A DNA stretch of 48,768 nt from Gemmatimonadota bacterium (GTDB taxonomy: Bacteria > Gemmatimonadota > Gemmatimonadetes > Gemmatimonadales > GWC2-71-9), in the NCBI GenBank assembly GCA_003222055.1, contig QHUT01000053.1, positions 1 through 48,768 on the forward strand. The letters are read 5' to 3'. Each line of letters begins with the position of its first letter. Position 1 is the stretch's first letter. Below the pieces are notes generated by a model, which saw only the letters and a program-made list of their open reading frames with translations, was not told the origin of the DNA and searched no databases. A program made the position numbers and the translations under genes. This document shows positions 28,101-36,021 of the stretch, piece after piece.

Positions 28101-28555
28101 TCTACCGCAACTTCGAGCTGTCGCTGTTCCTCCAGTGGTCCGTGGGGAACAAGATCTACAACATCAATCGGTCCCTCCTCACGACGGCTGGAGGCGTGGT
28201 GAACCAGCTCGAGGTTGTGGCGGCGGGCGGGCCCGGCATCCCGAGGCCGAAGATCGGCAACACGTTCGAGAGCCGCGAGTCCGATCTCTTCATCGAGGAC
28301 GGCTCGTATCTGCGAGGAAAGAACATCCGGTTGGCGTACACGTTCCCCGCCAGTTGGCTGCACGCGATGCACCTCCAGAGCATGAGCCGCCTGCAGTTGT
28401 ACCTCAGCGCGCAGAATTTCTTCACGGTCACGAATTACACCGGCTACGATCCCGAAATCACCGAGTATGCCCGGACGAACCTCGCCCAGGGGTTCGACTA
28501 CGGGACGTACCCGCAGGTACGACAAGTCACGTTCGGCTTCACCGCCGGCTTCTGA
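25124..28555 (+). CDS. SusC/RagA-family TonB-dependent receptor with STN domain
   Basis: 1143 residues. In order: signal peptide (cleavage near RVANA-Q, residue 29); a secretin/TonB short N-terminal (STN) domain (about 65-140, KTISVDLQDVSLGEALSAIAREAGLHLTY); a carboxypeptidase-like beta-sandwich (GSIVGRVTDSVSGQGIAVATL); the TonB plug (ELTGAVSSVTSEQVSAAPVTSLDQALLGRAPGVEV and VRIRGGNSISAGNDPLYVIDGVP); then a 22-strand barrel ending FGFTAGF. It forms the outer-membrane channel under the SusD lid and imports oligosaccharides with TonB energy. The STN domain is what lets such receptors signal to FecR, which fits the two upstream genes. GGGAGG precedes the ATG. Confidence 0.95.
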   Translation: MHIGLNGRTCSAVVTLVAGLTAAVGLRVANAQDADQPVQLAAVGPKFLALASSGSGVRWTDASNAAVFRKTISVDLQDVSLGEALSAIAREAGLHLTYSAGVVPLDTRVTFTASHLTVGAVLSAVLYDAGVDVLLTAHGQAALVKRGALDETQVGSIVGRVTDSVSGQGIAVATLMVEGTGLSARSGDDGGYRIANVPAGPHTVKATRIGYRSVSKAVTVVPDQDAALEFALAAQATELEQVVAIGYGTTERRELTGAVSSVTSEQVSAAPVTSLDQALLGRAPGVEVVTASGQPGAVAMVRIRGGNSISAGNDPLYVIDGVPVSTNLDELTTSTLLGEGVHGVNPIAGLSPNDIESIEILKDAAAGAIYGARAANGVVLITTKHGRAGENAVSFGSYYGIQDVRRTLPLLDATQFARMVNTAYTNAGQPPVYTPADIAAFGKGTDWQNEIFRNAPMRSYDLSFSGGDAGTTYFVSGSLLQHDGVVIGSDLSRGSFRLNLDRNVSPRLRIGNRLALSRSQADVLPNGGAASVMLDALTAPPTLPVKVTGGEYFTGVNPLTGRPFPNPVATAMEITNQEWQNRVIGNAFAEYDVREGLTLRSTVGMDFLNSVQDYYSPSTVLPGSNSAGDGSRGEAQTLSWSFENTVHFNRRFGDRYTLDLLAGTTLQRTNTAGISGTSQGFPTDALGVNGLGAAKTFVGVYPTAPHSSLVSYFARARWSIADKYLLTVSGRIDGSSKFGVGHLYGFFPAAALAWRASEEGFVKRLGWFDDLKLRASYGRTGNQDIPNYGPLARVDPTVYVFGGNRGIGFVATTLANPDLKWETTDGIDLGVDATFLKSRVAVTADYYHKRTHDLLYYVPVPGTSGFSTSLQNIGSLRNRGFELSLTTVNLAGVVGWQTTLSLAWNRNKVLDLGPDTIVPAPVGIGGGAHQNPTLIKVGEPINTFYGWVYAGVDTAGQPVYKDLDGDGLDGPGDRTILGNAQPKYTGGFNNRLIYRNFELSLFLQWSVGNKIYNINRSLLTTAGGVVNQLEVVAAGGPGIPRPKIGNTFESRESDLFIEDGSYLRGKNIRLAYTFPASWLHAMHLQSMSRLQLYLSAQNFFTVTNYTGYDPEITEYARTNLAQGFDYGTYPQVRQVTFGFTAGF

Positions 28556-28574
28556 ACGAAACGGAGCCCATCCT

Positions 28575-30074
28575 ATGCGACGGACCAAACTACACTCGGT
28601 GCTCGGCATGCTGGCGGCACTCGGCTTCGCGACGGCGTGTGACAGCTTCCTCGATCCGGCCCCGTCGGACGTGCTCACCCCGGAGAACTTCTACAAGACG
28701 TCCGCGGACGCGGTCGCGGCCGTCAACGGCGTCTACGAACAGGTCAAATGGTCGTACTGGCTCGGGTTCTGGTACATCTCGGACATCGCGACGGACGACA
28801 TCATTGCCGCTCCGCGCTTCGGCTCCGATGGGCACCGGATGAGCAACTATATCTTCACGTCCACGGAGTGGCCCATGGGCGACGTGTGGGGCAGCGCGTA
28901 TCGGATCATCAACCGGGCGAACGCGGTGCTCGATCGCGTGCCGGCGATCACCATGGATCCGACGCTGCGCGACCGGGTTCTGAACGAAGCGCGCTTCCTG
29001 CGGGCGAACGCCTATTTCAATCTGGTCCGCTGCTTCGGGGACGTGCCGCTGCTCGAGCACGAGGTCACATCCTTGAGCGGGCTGAAGGTCTCCCGTACGC
29101 CCGTGGCACAGGTGTACGCGTTGATCGTCGGCGACCTGCAGCAGGCCGCGGCAGGGCTGCCGGTATCGTACTCGGGAGCCGACGTCGGTCGGGTGACGAG
29201 CGGCGCGGCGCGCGCCCTGCTCGCCAAGGTGTATCTCACGCAACAGGACTGGACCAGCGCGGCCCAGGCGGCGGGGCAGGTGATGACCAGCGGCCGCGAC
29301 TCGCTGCTTACCAACTACAAAGACATCTTCAAGATCGCGACCGAGATCACCAACTCAGAAAGCATCTTCGAGATCAACTACGACGGCGTGCTCGACCCCG
29401 GATCCGGCAGCGTGCACACGCTCTTCAGCCTTCCCTCGGGCTTCCCGGGCGGCGACGCCTACGGGCTCATGACGGTCGCGCCGTCGCTCGCGGCCTTGTT
29501 CGACTCAGCCGACACGCGCGGCAGGAACGCGACGTTCATCGACACAGGGTACGTCGATGCCCTTGGCGACACCGTCAGATGGAGCGATCCTCCGGCCAAG
29601 CTTGGTCCCGCATTCCTCAAGTATCTGGACGAGACCGACTTCGAGAACATGCACACGCGAGCGTGGGTGAAGCAGTCCAACAACTGGATCGTGCTGCGCT
29701 ATGCCGACGTGCTCTTGATGTATGCGGAGGCCGTGAACGAGGGCGGGACGGCGACGGCGGGGACCGCCGAGGCGGCGCTGAATCTGGTGCGGGTACGCGC
29801 CGGGATCCGGCCGGTGTCGGGCCTGTCCCAGGCAGCCTTCCGGGACTCGGTGCGGCTCGACCGGCGCCGCGAGTTCGTGTTCGAGGGACAGCGGTGGTTC
29901 GACTTGTCGCGCTGGGGAATTCTCAACCAGGCGATGCTCGCGAAGACGACGGAGCTTCAGAACATCGCTCCGGGGGAGACGACGGTACACGGCGTGCCGA
30001 GTAACCTGCTGCCGTTGCCGCAGCCGGAGCTCGACGTCAACCACAACTTGACGCAGAACCCGGGCTGGCAATGA
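28575..30074 (+). CDS. SusD/RagB-family nutrient-binding outer-membrane lipoprotein
   Basis: About 499 residues. The lipoprotein signal ends at ATAC (Cys near residue 20), followed by DSFLDPAPSD as usual for SusD. The family N-terminal block (FYKTSADAVAAVNGVYEQ), TPR-like helices (NEARFLRANAYFNLVRCFGDVPLL) and the C-terminal LRYADVLLMYAEAVNE and DRRREFVFEGQRWFDLSRWG are all clear. SusD caps the SusC barrel and binds glycan at the cell surface. The ATG at 28575 lies 20 bases after SusC; the in-frame region upstream is a shadow of SusC. The stop overlaps the GH30 start (ATGA), so the trio is coupled. Confidence 0.95.
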   Translation: MRRTKLHSVLGMLAALGFATACDSFLDPAPSDVLTPENFYKTSADAVAAVNGVYEQVKWSYWLGFWYISDIATDDIIAAPRFGSDGHRMSNYIFTSTEWPMGDVWGSAYRIINRANAVLDRVPAITMDPTLRDRVLNEARFLRANAYFNLVRCFGDVPLLEHEVTSLSGLKVSRTPVAQVYALIVGDLQQAAAGLPVSYSGADVGRVTSGAARALLAKVYLTQQDWTSAAQAAGQVMTSGRDSLLTNYKDIFKIATEITNSESIFEINYDGVLDPGSGSVHTLFSLPSGFPGGDAYGLMTVAPSLAALFDSADTRGRNATFIDTGYVDALGDTVRWSDPPAKLGPAFLKYLDETDFENMHTRAWVKQSNNWIVLRYADVLLMYAEAVNEGGTATAGTAEAALNLVRVRAGIRPVSGLSQAAFRDSVRLDRRREFVFEGQRWFDLSRWGILNQAMLAKTTELQNIAPGETTVHGVPSNLLPLPQPELDVNHNLTQNPGWQ

Positions 30075-31507
30075 TGCTGCGCGCCGCGACGGTTGCGCTC
30101 GCCAGCGGCCTCGCCTGCGCGTCCAACGGGCATTCGGCCGACGGTCCACCCGGGCCGCCGACCCAGGGTCCGGCCGTTCAGCTATGGCTGACCACGCCCG
30201 GGGGCAAACTTCTGTCCCAGGAGCCCGTTATCCACTTCGCTTCGGGCGGAGCGGCGCTTCCCACGACCATCACCGTCGACGAGGGAACGACGTATCAGGA
30301 GATGGTAGGTTTCGGGGCTGCCATCACCGACGCGTCGGCGTGGCTGTTGCAGAATGGCATGACTGCACCGCAGCGCGAGGCGCTGCTGCAGGAGCTGTTC
30401 GGCCGCAATCCCGGACTCGGCCTCAGCTTCACGCGCCTCACCATGGGCGCGTCTGATTTCTCGCTGCATCAGTACAGTTACGACGACATGCCCGTGGGCC
30501 AGACCGACTCGAGCCTGGCACAGTTTTCGATCGATTCCAATCGGGCGTATGTGCTGCCGGTGGTGCAGCGCGCGCTCGCGATCAATCCCCAGCTCAAGAT
30601 CATGGCGTCGCCTTGGAGCCCGCCGGGGTGGATGAAGACCACGGGAAGCCTGATTCAGGGGACGCTCCGTCCCGAGGCCTATGCTCCATTCGCCGAGTAC
30701 TTTCGGCGATATATCGAATCGTACCGCGCGGAGGGAGTGCCGATCTACGCGATCACGCTGCAAAATGAGCCGCACTACGAGCCAGCGGACTATCCCGGCA
30801 TGCGGCTCGATTCGCCGGCCCGCGCCCAGCTCATCGGCCAGTACCTCGGGCCGTTGTTCGCTCGCAGCGGCATCGGCACGATTATTCTCGACTGGGACCA
30901 CAATTGGGACGAACCCCAGTCGCCCCTCCAGGTCCTGAGTGACTCGGCAGCCGCGGCCTACACTGCGGGCGTCGCCTGGCACTGCTATGCCGGCGACGTC
31001 TCGGCCCAGACCGTGGTGCACGACGCCCACCCGGACAAGGACGCGTATTTCACGGAGTGCTCGGGCGGCGAATGGGCGCCCAACTTCGCGGACAATCTCA
31101 AATGGTTCGTGCGCACGCTGATCATCGACGCCACCCGGGACTGGGCAAAGGGCGTGATTTTCTGGAACCTGGCGCTCGATGACCAGCACGGGCCGCACAC
31201 GGGGGGGTGCGGCAACTGCCGGGGCGTGGTGACCATCACTTCCGGTGGCGCTGTGACGCGCAACGTCGAGTACTATGCCCTGGGCCACGCGAGCCGCTTC
31301 GTCAGGCCGGGGGCGCGACGGGTTGCGTCGACCTCCTTTGCCGGCGATCTCGAAACCGTGGCCTTCCGGAACCCGGACGACAGCTCCAAAGCGCTGATCG
31401 TGGTGAACACCGCGGCCCAGGAGCGGACCTTCGCGGTGCGGTGGTCGGGGCAGTCCTTCCGTTATGTCCTTCCCGCGGGTGCTGTGGTCACGTTTTCCTG
31501 GAGTTGA
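30071..31507 (+). CDS. Glycoside hydrolase family 30 lipoprotein
   Basis: 478 residues. The N-terminus ends in a lipobox (SGLAC, Cys near residue 16), so surface or periplasmic anchoring is likely. The (beta/alpha)8 barrel of GH30 shows QEMVGFGAAITDASAWLL, ASPWSPPGWMKT, the acid/base Glu E233 in ITLQNEPHY, and the nucleophile Glu E329 in YFTECSGGEW; a C-terminal beta domain (EYYALGHASRFVRPGARRV, SGQSFRYVLPAGAVVTFSW) completes it. Known members are glucosylceramidases, beta-1,6-glucanases and beta-xylosidases; subfamily cannot be settled by eye. Coupled to SusD, it probably cuts the glycan the receptor imports; fungal beta-1,6-glucan is one plausible substrate. Confidence 0.92.
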   Translation: MMLRAATVALASGLACASNGHSADGPPGPPTQGPAVQLWLTTPGGKLLSQEPVIHFASGGAALPTTITVDEGTTYQEMVGFGAAITDASAWLLQNGMTAPQREALLQELFGRNPGLGLSFTRLTMGASDFSLHQYSYDDMPVGQTDSSLAQFSIDSNRAYVLPVVQRALAINPQLKIMASPWSPPGWMKTTGSLIQGTLRPEAYAPFAEYFRRYIESYRAEGVPIYAITLQNEPHYEPADYPGMRLDSPARAQLIGQYLGPLFARSGIGTIILDWDHNWDEPQSPLQVLSDSAAAAYTAGVAWHCYAGDVSAQTVVHDAHPDKDAYFTECSGGEWAPNFADNLKWFVRTLIIDATRDWAKGVIFWNLALDDQHGPHTGGCGNCRGVVTITSGGAVTRNVEYYALGHASRFVRPGARRVASTSFAGDLETVAFRNPDDSSKALIVVNTAAQERTFAVRWSGQSFRYVLPAGAVVTFSWS

Positions 31508-31541
31508 CAGTGGCTGCCTGACGCGCCATTTCTAGCCCGCC

Positions 31542-33161
31542 ATGCGTGCCGCACCGGCTCTCCTGGCTCTCGCCCTCGCCCCGGGCGCCTCGCTCGCGGC
31601 TCAAGGGGGGTGGACGCCCCCCCAACCTCCCTGCGAGCTGCCTCCGGCCAACTCAAAAATCAACAACGCGATAGCCGCGCTACGCGCCGCGGCGGAGAAG
31701 CCCGAGTCGCGTGACCCACAGCTCGCTCAGGCGAAACGCCTCCTCACCGACGCCGTTGTCCAGGACAAGCAGGCCACGAACCCCGCCGCGTGGTACTATC
31801 TCGGCCGCCTCGGGGTCACCACCAGCGATGTTGCCGGCGCGGACACTGCGCTTGCCCGGGCCGCGGCGCTCGCGCCCAAATGCGCGGACGATATCGCGGG
31901 GCACCGCCACGAGCTCTGGGGAGAGCTGCTCAACAACGGCCTCGCCGCCTGGCAGGACGGAAAGCAGGACTCCGGCCTGGTCCTGTTGCGCCTGGCGGTC
32001 CGGCTCGAGCCCGCCAACCCGAAGCCATTGGCTGCGGCGGCCGGGTTGCTCGCGAGCCGGGGCAACGACGACTCGGCGTTCGCCTATTATCGGCTCGCCG
32101 CGCAGACCGCCGGCGCGGACACCGCCTTCGCGACTGACAAGCGGGACGCCCTCGCGAACGCCTGGCACCTCGTGGTGCGGAGGGTGCAAGGGCACCCCGC
32201 GGCTCAGCGGGCGCTGCGGCTGCGGGCCGGCCTCGACTCCACGCAACGGGGGATCGCGAGCGACTCGACGGTGCTCGCCCGGCTCCTGGCCTCCTCCCAG
32301 TCGCGCAAGGCTCGCGGCACTCGGCTCGCGCCGGCCGACCAGCAGCTGTTCACGCGCGACTCCACGGCGCGGGCACAAGCCGTGGCGCAGCGGCGCGCCC
32401 ATCTCGCCACGGCACTGGGACAGATCGCCGCCGACTCGAGCGCGCTGGCGGCCGCGTTCGCACCGGCGATCGACGCCCTCTCGGAGTACGTCAGGGCATA
32501 TCCCGGGGAGCCTGAGGCGGCGACCTCGCTCGCGACGCTGTACGCGCAGAGTGGCCGCTGGGCACCCGCGGCCGCCGTGTTCGACTCGCTGGCCGCCCAC
32601 GCTCCTGAGCTCGAGGCCGACGCGCTGTTCGCGCCGGGCACCCGCATGGTGGAACAAGGGATGTACCGCGCCGGGGCGCGCGCGCTGACGCTGGGGCTCG
32701 CCAAGAACCCGTACCGACGCGACGCCCTGTTCTCTCTCGCCGTGGCCTACTACCAGCTGCGGGATTCGGCCTCCCTGCTGCCGGTGGCGCAGCGACTGCT
32801 CGCGCTCGACCCGCTCAATCGGGCATGCCTCAAGCTTGTGGCGGCGGGATGGGATTTCGGTGGCAGGCGCGATTCGACCCGGGCGTACGTCGCGCGTGCC
32901 GATTCCGGGCTGGCCGTCGAGATCTCCGTGCCCAGCTTCGTCCCCGACACGGCTGGCGCATCGCTGTCGGGGATCGCGCTGAGCCTGAAATCGGCGCCCA
33001 CCACACCGTTCCACCTCACGGTCGAGTTCCTCGACGCCCGAGGCCAGGTCGTCGCGACGGCGTCTCACGACGTGCCCTCCCTCTCGCCCCGCCAGAGCCA
33101 CCCCTTCGACCTCCAAGCGAGCGGCAGGCGCATTACCGGCTGGCGCTACCGGACCTCATAG
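31542..33161 (+). CDS. Secreted TPR protein with C-terminal FxLYD-like domain, copy 2
   Basis: 539 residues. A signal peptide (to about residue 21, ending SLAAQ) precedes TPR-like helices and a C-terminal beta domain. It is plainly a paralogue of 20050-21639: shared blocks include TNPAAWYYLGR, LAKNPYRRDALFSLAVAYYQLRDSASLLPVAQRLLALDPLNR, and the end VVATASHDVPSLSP with WRYRTS against WRYKRS. The middle third differs, with Ala/Arg-rich insertions. No catalytic residues are recognised. It begins 35 bases after the GH30 gene on the same strand, so it may be co-transcribed with the glycan locus. Confidence 0.82.
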   Translation: MRAAPALLALALAPGASLAAQGGWTPPQPPCELPPANSKINNAIAALRAAAEKPESRDPQLAQAKRLLTDAVVQDKQATNPAAWYYLGRLGVTTSDVAGADTALARAAALAPKCADDIAGHRHELWGELLNNGLAAWQDGKQDSGLVLLRLAVRLEPANPKPLAAAAGLLASRGNDDSAFAYYRLAAQTAGADTAFATDKRDALANAWHLVVRRVQGHPAAQRALRLRAGLDSTQRGIASDSTVLARLLASSQSRKARGTRLAPADQQLFTRDSTARAQAVAQRRAHLATALGQIAADSSALAAAFAPAIDALSEYVRAYPGEPEAATSLATLYAQSGRWAPAAAVFDSLAAHAPELEADALFAPGTRMVEQGMYRAGARALTLGLAKNPYRRDALFSLAVAYYQLRDSASLLPVAQRLLALDPLNRACLKLVAAGWDFGGRRDSTRAYVARADSGLAVEISVPSFVPDTAGASLSGIALSLKSAPTTPFHLTVEFLDARGQVVATASHDVPSLSPRQSHPFDLQASGRRITGWRYRTS

Positions 33162-33250
33162 GTCATATTTGTTAACTGTCGGAAGTTCTGGCCTGCGTTG
33201 GGGTTGCGACGTCGGCCTTCACAAAGTCCTTGAAGGTCAGGTTGGCTTGC

Positions 33251-34633
33251 ATGATTCGCGTCCAGTCGGTGGCGCCCGACTCCCTTGGCGCCGAGCTCGG
33301 GCTCACTCCGGGAACGGAGCTCCTGGCCGTCAACGGCCGGGCGCTCGAGGACTTCCTCGACTGGGAGTTCCTCACCGCGGAGGACCGCTTCGTGCTGGCC
33401 GCCCGGACGGGAACGGGGGAAGAGATCGAGTACGACATCGAGCGGCCCGAGGGGCTTGCCATGGGCGTCACGCTCGAGCCGCCGCGCATCCGGCGCTGCG
33501 GCAACCACTGCGATTTTTGTTTCGTGGACGGCAATCCCCAGGGTCTGCGGTCGCCGCTCTACATCCGGGACGACGACTACCGCCTGTCGTTCCGCTACGG
33601 CAATTTCGCCACCCTCACCAACTTGAAGCCGTGGGACGTGGCGCGCATCGTCGAATACCGCCTCTCGCCGTTGTACGTGTCGGTGCACGCCACCGATCCC
33701 ACCATCCGCCAGTGGCTGCTGCGCAACCCCGAAGCGCCGGACATCATTCCCCAGCTGCGCTGGTTCGCGCAGCGCGGCATCGCGTTTCATGCCCAGGTAG
33801 TGCTCGTTCCGGGCGTGAACGACGGCCCGGCGCTGGAGCGCACGCTCGGCGACCTGTATGGCCTCGGGGCGGCGGTGTTGTCGGTCTCCGTGGTTCCGGT
33901 GGCGCTGACCGAGTTCTCGAAGCGCGAGCTGGTGCGCGAGCCGACCGTACCCGAGTGCCGGGCGGCCCTCGCGACCGTCGATCGGATGGCCACGCGGGCG
34001 CTCGCCGAGCGGGGCGGGCCGTGGTGCTACGGCGCGGACGATCTCTATCTGCAGGCGGGCGAGCCGCTCCCGGCTGCCGAGTGGTATGGCGACTTCGAGC
34101 AGCGGGAGAACGGCGTCGGCTCGGTGCGGTTTCTGCAGACCAGGATCGCGGCCGCCATTGATCGGCTTCCCGACCTGGCGGGGAAGCGCGTCGGCGTGGT
34201 CACGGGTAGGGCCATGGGCCCGTTGATGCCGCAAGTGCTGGCCGACGTTGCGTCGACGACCGGCGGCTGCTTCGAGCTGATCGTGATCGAGAACACTCTG
34301 TTCGGCCCGTCGGTCACGACGGCGGGACTCCTCCCCGGAGCTGCGGTCGAACGGGCGCTCGCGGATCGGCGAGACCTGGACTTCGTGCTGCTGCCGGCGG
34401 AGGCGGTGAACGACGACCTGGTGTTCGTTGACGACGTCAGCGCCGACGAGCTCGGGGCGCGGGTACCGATGCCGGTGCACCTGTCGCATGACTTTGCGGA
34501 CGCGCTGACTGAATGCGGAATTGGGAATGCGGAATGCGGAATTGCGGTGGGAACTCGTTCGCGTCACGACGCTCACCTTGACATTCCGCATTCCGCATTC
34601 CGCAATCCGCATTCCGGGGAGCCGAACACGTGA
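33251..34633 (+). CDS. DUF512 radical-SAM protein with PDZ-like domain
   Basis: About 460 residues. A PDZ-like N-terminal domain (VAPDSLGAELGLTPGTELLAVNGR) leads to a radical-SAM cluster site with the DUF512 spacing C-x3-C-x2-C (C83, C87, C90 in CGNHCDFCFV), followed by YRLSFRYGNFATLTNL and HATDPTIRQWLL. The DUF512 C-terminal domain runs to VHLSHDFADAL. The substrate is unknown; the gene is commonly next to der, as here. ATG 33251 is preferred over TTG 33230. The last 40 residues are not family sequence: they are encoded by inverted copies of a GAATGCGGAAT-type repeat. The stop overlaps the der start (GTGA). Confidence 0.9.
   Translation: MIRVQSVAPDSLGAELGLTPGTELLAVNGRALEDFLDWEFLTAEDRFVLAARTGTGEEIEYDIERPEGLAMGVTLEPPRIRRCGNHCDFCFVDGNPQGLRSPLYIRDDDYRLSFRYGNFATLTNLKPWDVARIVEYRLSPLYVSVHATDPTIRQWLLRNPEAPDIIPQLRWFAQRGIAFHAQVVLVPGVNDGPALERTLGDLYGLGAAVLSVSVVPVALTEFSKRELVREPTVPECRAALATVDRMATRALAERGGPWCYGADDLYLQAGEPLPAAEWYGDFEQRENGVGSVRFLQTRIAAAIDRLPDLAGKRVGVVTGRAMGPLMPQVLADVASTTGGCFELIVIENTLFGPSVTTAGLLPGAAVERALADRRDLDFVLLPAEAVNDDLVFVDDVSADELGARVPMPVHLSHDFADALTECGIGNAECGIAVGTRSRHDAHLDIPHSAFRNPHSGEPNT
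34511..34619. repeat. Inverted GCGGAAT-type repeat inside the 3' end of the DUF512 gene
   Basis: The left arm (34511-34548) is made of GAATGCGGAAT units and the right arm (34582-34619) of their complements, with about 33 bases between, so a long imperfect hairpin can form. Both arms are read in frame as the tail of the DUF512 protein. This kind of repeat is normally intergenic. Confidence 0.85.
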
Positions 34634-36021
34634 AGGGCGCACCGACGGTTGCGATCATGGGCCGGCCCAACGTCGGGAAATCGACGTTGTTCAACCGGCT
34701 CATCGGAGGCCGGGACGCGATCGTGGATGCCCGTCCGGGCGTCACGCGCGATCGCCATTTCGGCGCGGCCGAGTGGAACGGACAACGGTTTTGGCTGGTG
34801 GACACGGGCGGGATGGTGCCGGGCGCGCACGACCAGCTCAACCGCGCCATCCGGACGCAGGTCGAAGCGGCGGTGGCCACGAGCGATGTCGTGTTGTTCC
34901 TGGTCGATGTCGAAGCGGGGGTGCACCCCGCCGACCTGGAGATCGCGCAATACCTTCGGACAGCACGCCGTCCCGTGATCCTGGTGGCCAACAAGGCCGA
35001 CCAGCTGCCCAAGGACACCCGACACCTCGCGTTTTACGAGCTCGGCCTGGGGGATCCGTTCCCCGTGTCCGCCGCGGTCGGCAAGAGCTCGGGCGACCTG
35101 CTGGACCGGGTGGTGGAGGTGCTGAGCACCCCGGACTTGCGTCCGGGGTCGGTAACTGACCCCGGGCGCCAGCCCGGGGTTGCCGGGGGGGCTGAGCCCG
35201 GGGTTGATGGGGGTGATATCCACGTGGCGATCGTAGGCCGGCCGAACGTGGGCAAATCGAGCCTGGTGAACCGCCTGCTCGGCGAGGAGCGCCTGGTCGT
35301 GGCGGACGAGCCCGGCACCACGCGGGACGCGATCGACACGCCGCTCGACTACGAGGGGCGCACGCTCGTGTTCATCGATACCGCCGGGCTGCGCAAGCGC
35401 AGCAAGGTGGAGGACGACATCGAGTTCTACTCGACCCTCCGGACGGCGCGCGCCATGGAGCGCGCCGATGTGTGCGTCCTTGTAGTGGACGCCCTGGAGG
35501 GGATGCACGTCCAGGACCTGAAGATCGCCAACGATGCGTGGGAGCGCGGTGCGGCGATCATCGTCGCCGTGAACAAGTGGGACTTGATCGAGGAGAAGGA
35601 GACGAATACCGCGGTGCGGGGCGAGCGCGAATTGAAGGATCGCGCGCCCTTCCTCGAGTTCATCCCATTTCTCTACCTGTCGGCCAAGACCGGCCAGCGG
35701 GTGCCGAAGCTGCTCGCGCTGATCGTGGAGGTGGCCACGGAGCGCGACAAGCGGGTGCCCACTGCGGAGGTGAACCGCGTGCTGGAAAGGCTGGTGGACC
35801 GTCAGCAGCCGCCGCAGCCGGTGGGGGAGTCGGTGCGCTTGCTCTATGCGTCCCAGATCGGCACGGCGCCGCCGCGGTTCGCCATCGTCTCGAACCGGCC
35901 CGAGGCGATCCCCGAATCGTACACGCGCTACCTGGCCAACGGGTTCCGAGAAGCCTGGCGCTTCACCGGCTCGCCCCTGAACCTCAAGTTCCGCCGCAAG
36001 CGCGAGGCGGCGCGCCGATGA
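34630..36021 (+). CDS. der: GTPase Der (EngA), tandem G-domain ribosome assembly factor
   Basis: 463 residues. Two G domains in tandem, each with a full set of motifs: G1 has GRPNVGKST, the DTGG switch II and NKAD; G2 has GRPNVGKSS, DTAG and NKWD. A C-terminal KH-like domain (VRLLYASQIGTAPPRFAIVSNRP, GFREAWRFTGSPLNLKFR) follows. Der is essential and binds the 50S subunit during maturation. The start GTG overlaps the previous stop (GTGA), and the stop overlaps plsY (ATGA). Between the G domains, about residues 168-195, the linker is encoded by palindromic GC repeats and reads as a Gly/Pro-rich stretch not usual for the family. Confidence 0.95.
   Translation: MKGAPTVAIMGRPNVGKSTLFNRLIGGRDAIVDARPGVTRDRHFGAAEWNGQRFWLVDTGGMVPGAHDQLNRAIRTQVEAAVATSDVVLFLVDVEAGVHPADLEIAQYLRTARRPVILVANKADQLPKDTRHLAFYELGLGDPFPVSAAVGKSSGDLLDRVVEVLSTPDLRPGSVTDPGRQPGVAGGAEPGVDGGDIHVAIVGRPNVGKSSLVNRLLGEERLVVADEPGTTRDAIDTPLDYEGRTLVFIDTAGLRKRSKVEDDIEFYSTLRTARAMERADVCVLVVDALEGMHVQDLKIANDAWERGAAIIVAVNKWDLIEEKETNTAVRGERELKDRAPFLEFIPFLYLSAKTGQRVPKLLALIVEVATERDKRVPTAEVNRVLERLVDRQQPPQPVGESVRLLYASQIGTAPPRFAIVSNRPEAIPESYTRYLANGFREAWRFTGSPLNLKFRRKREAARR
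35131..35206. repeat. Palindromic GC-rich repeat in the der interdomain linker
   Basis: A hairpin CCGGAC-TTGC-GTCCGG (35131-35146) is followed by CCGGGGTC and GACCCCGG (35143-35150 and 35158-35165, seven bases apart) and by two copies of the 12-mer AGCCCGGGGTTG (35171-35182 and 35195-35206). The block is read in frame and contributes only the flexible linker. Confidence 0.75.

Noticed and set aside
26693-28678. 661-codon minus-strand open frame opposite SusC
   Set aside because: It crosses the SusC-SusD junction, has no domain, and its composition is that of a shadow.
31680-33116. 478-codon minus-strand open frame opposite the second TPR protein
   Set aside because: No motif and strongly Arg/Gly-rich; the sense protein has a signal peptide and a paralogue.
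34511-34619. CRISPR array
   Set aside because: The repeats are short, inverted rather than direct, lack regular spacers, and no cas genes are present.
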